Shown one piece after another: positions 40,455 through 41,485 of a stretch of DNA of 41,485 nucleotides. Origin of the DNA: Lobulomyces angularis (Eukaryota > Chytridiomycota > Chytridiomycetes > Lobulomycetales > Lobulomycetaceae); NCBI GenBank assembly GCA_027604685.1, contig JADHYX010000012.1:83081-124565 (forward strand). The letters run 5' to 3'. Positions within the stretch are counted from its first letter, which is position 1. Every line of letters begins with the position of its first letter. The translations under genes and the position numbers were made by a program. The notes under the pieces are model-generated. The model had not been told where the DNA came from. It searched no databases and was given only the letters and a program-made list of their open reading frames with translations.

Positions 40455-41485
40455 AATATTTCACTTCAACATGCCAAGTTAGAGAATATGGTGTGCTTTT
40501 CTTTATCAAAAGTTTGATTAAAGTGTCATTGTAGTTTTTATTCTACTATGTTTCAATATAAAATTTATTAAGTGAAGGTGAATATCAAATAAAGTATACT
40601 AAATGTGTAGTTCAGACTTAATTTCTTGTAATAAAAATGCACTAACGCACTGCTTAAAATTGCAGGTGTAAAAAAATTAATCAAGTTTTCAGTTTTTTAC
40701 CAGTATGTGGAACTGGTTTGGGGTAAAGATGAAACCATACTCTTATTTTTATTATACTATACTCATCTTATTATTATATCATTCAGTAGAACCGGCTGTT
40801 TGCTGCAAATCTAACAACAAACAGCCAAATTAAATATCACTTCAGTTATATCACCAAGTTAGAATTGAAAGGTTTTCTAAGGAGTTGAATTATGGATAAC
40901 TTTAATTTCTCCTTGCGATTAAAATTGATTTGAATCTTTTTAAGCTGACTGACTGGTCTTCAGCAGTAAAATTAACATCAGTAATTGTAATTTGTCCACG
41001 TACTTATAACACAGTTGCAAAATTATTTTTGTTAAAGTTAAAATATTCGTAACAAATTGATCCTTTACTTTTGCATTTTGTTTCTGAGATAACTTCCAAG
41101 GCATTGATTATTTATTAAATCAAATAAATATAGCAAAATTAGGTTGGGAGAAATAATTTTAATAAATGATAGAAAGGGGATACGAAATGTTCAGTTTCTT
41201 AACCTACAGATATAAGAAAATTATATTGCATTGTCGGGTGTGAAAGTTAGCAAACACTAAAATAAAAAAATTGGTTTTTATTTATTATTGCGAAATTAAA
41301 AAACTATATGAAATAGAAAAAATGAAATATTTAATTAAAATTTGATATTTTAAGGCATTGTCTCTTTTTAAGTAGTTCTCAAATTTTTTAGGTGTTGTAT
41401 TAGATAAGAGTAACCGGCGTTCTACTTAAATAATATAATAATAAGAAGAGTATAAATAGATCAAGTTATAAGTCTTTTATTAATT
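40455..41485. other. Right-hand intergenic region with short candidate ORFs
   Basis: About 1 kb with no recognised gene. Besides the signal-peptide-like ORF at 40705-40833, the minus strand has a 54-codon ORF at 40940-41104 (MPWKLSQKQNAKVKD...). In another frame, the same strand shows a coding-like end reading TITDVNFTAEDQSVSLKRF to a stop at about 40909. I could not join the two by splicing. The rest is plain AT-rich sequence. Confidence 0.35.
40705..40833 (+). CDS. Candidate short secreted or membrane peptide ORF
   Basis: A 42-codon ORF beginning MWNWFGVKMKPYSYFYY, then a hydrophobic TILILLLYHSV core, and after a possible signal-peptidase site (EPA) a short CC-containing tail. The plan is that of a signal peptide or single membrane anchor. 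It may instead be the first exon of a longer gene, or chance. Not recognised. Confidence 0.25.
   Translation: MWNWFGVKMKPYSYFYYTILILLLYHSVEPAVCCKSNNKQPN

Overview
This window reads as nuclear DNA from a zoosporic, early-diverging fungus or close relative. A Rozella-type cryptomycete is my best guess; the species is inferred, not shown. It is very AT-rich and gene-dense. Genes are cut by many short introns (mostly 31-70 nt, GT...AG), often with A or T homopolymers inside. Two signals place it: an MKT1-type XPG-like regulator, typical of fungi, and three genes of flagellar or ciliary families (ARMH1, CNBD2, CFAP91), which implies a flagellated cell. No rRNA, tRNA, CRISPR array or mobile element was recognised.

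Layout. 1-3568 (-): Slo/BK-like channel with an aberrant selectivity filter, running off the left edge. 4153-7354 (-): ARMH1-like armadillo protein. 7949-10239 (+): protein with two cyclic-nucleotide-binding domains, divergent from ARMH1. 10507-11802 (+): FCP1/NLI-type HAD phosphatase-like protein. 11985-13481 (-): NCS6/CTU1 tRNA thiolase. A 10-N gap lies at 13489-13498. 13766-14673 (+): unknown protein with an acidic tail. 15004-16745 (+): RRP3/DDX47 rRNA helicase. 17163-18460 (+) and 18859-20180 (-): convergent membrane or secretory SAM-methyltransferase-like genes. 20721-22049 (+): deoxyhypusine synthase. 23206-28137 (-): full-length ABCC/MRP transporter. 29091-30433 (+): MOSC/mARC-like protein. 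30786-33945 (+): MKT1. 34687-36934 (+): hormone-sensitive-lipase-like esterase. 37629-40454 (+): CFAP91.

Short candidate genes sit between these, notably a two-exon 51-aa ORF at 37391-37580, a three-exon 64-aa ORF at 28323-28617 and a signal-peptide-like ORF at 40705-40833.

Functional themes are flagellum (ARMH1, CNBD2, CFAP91), translation and RNA (NCS6, RRP3, deoxyhypusine synthase, MKT1), and membrane, secretory and lipid roles (channel, ABCC, two methyltransferases, lipase). I see no operon-like pathway linking neighbours. Exon models were built by hand. In every fully modelled multi-exon gene the exons sum to a multiple of three, but single-base errors at splice sites are possible.
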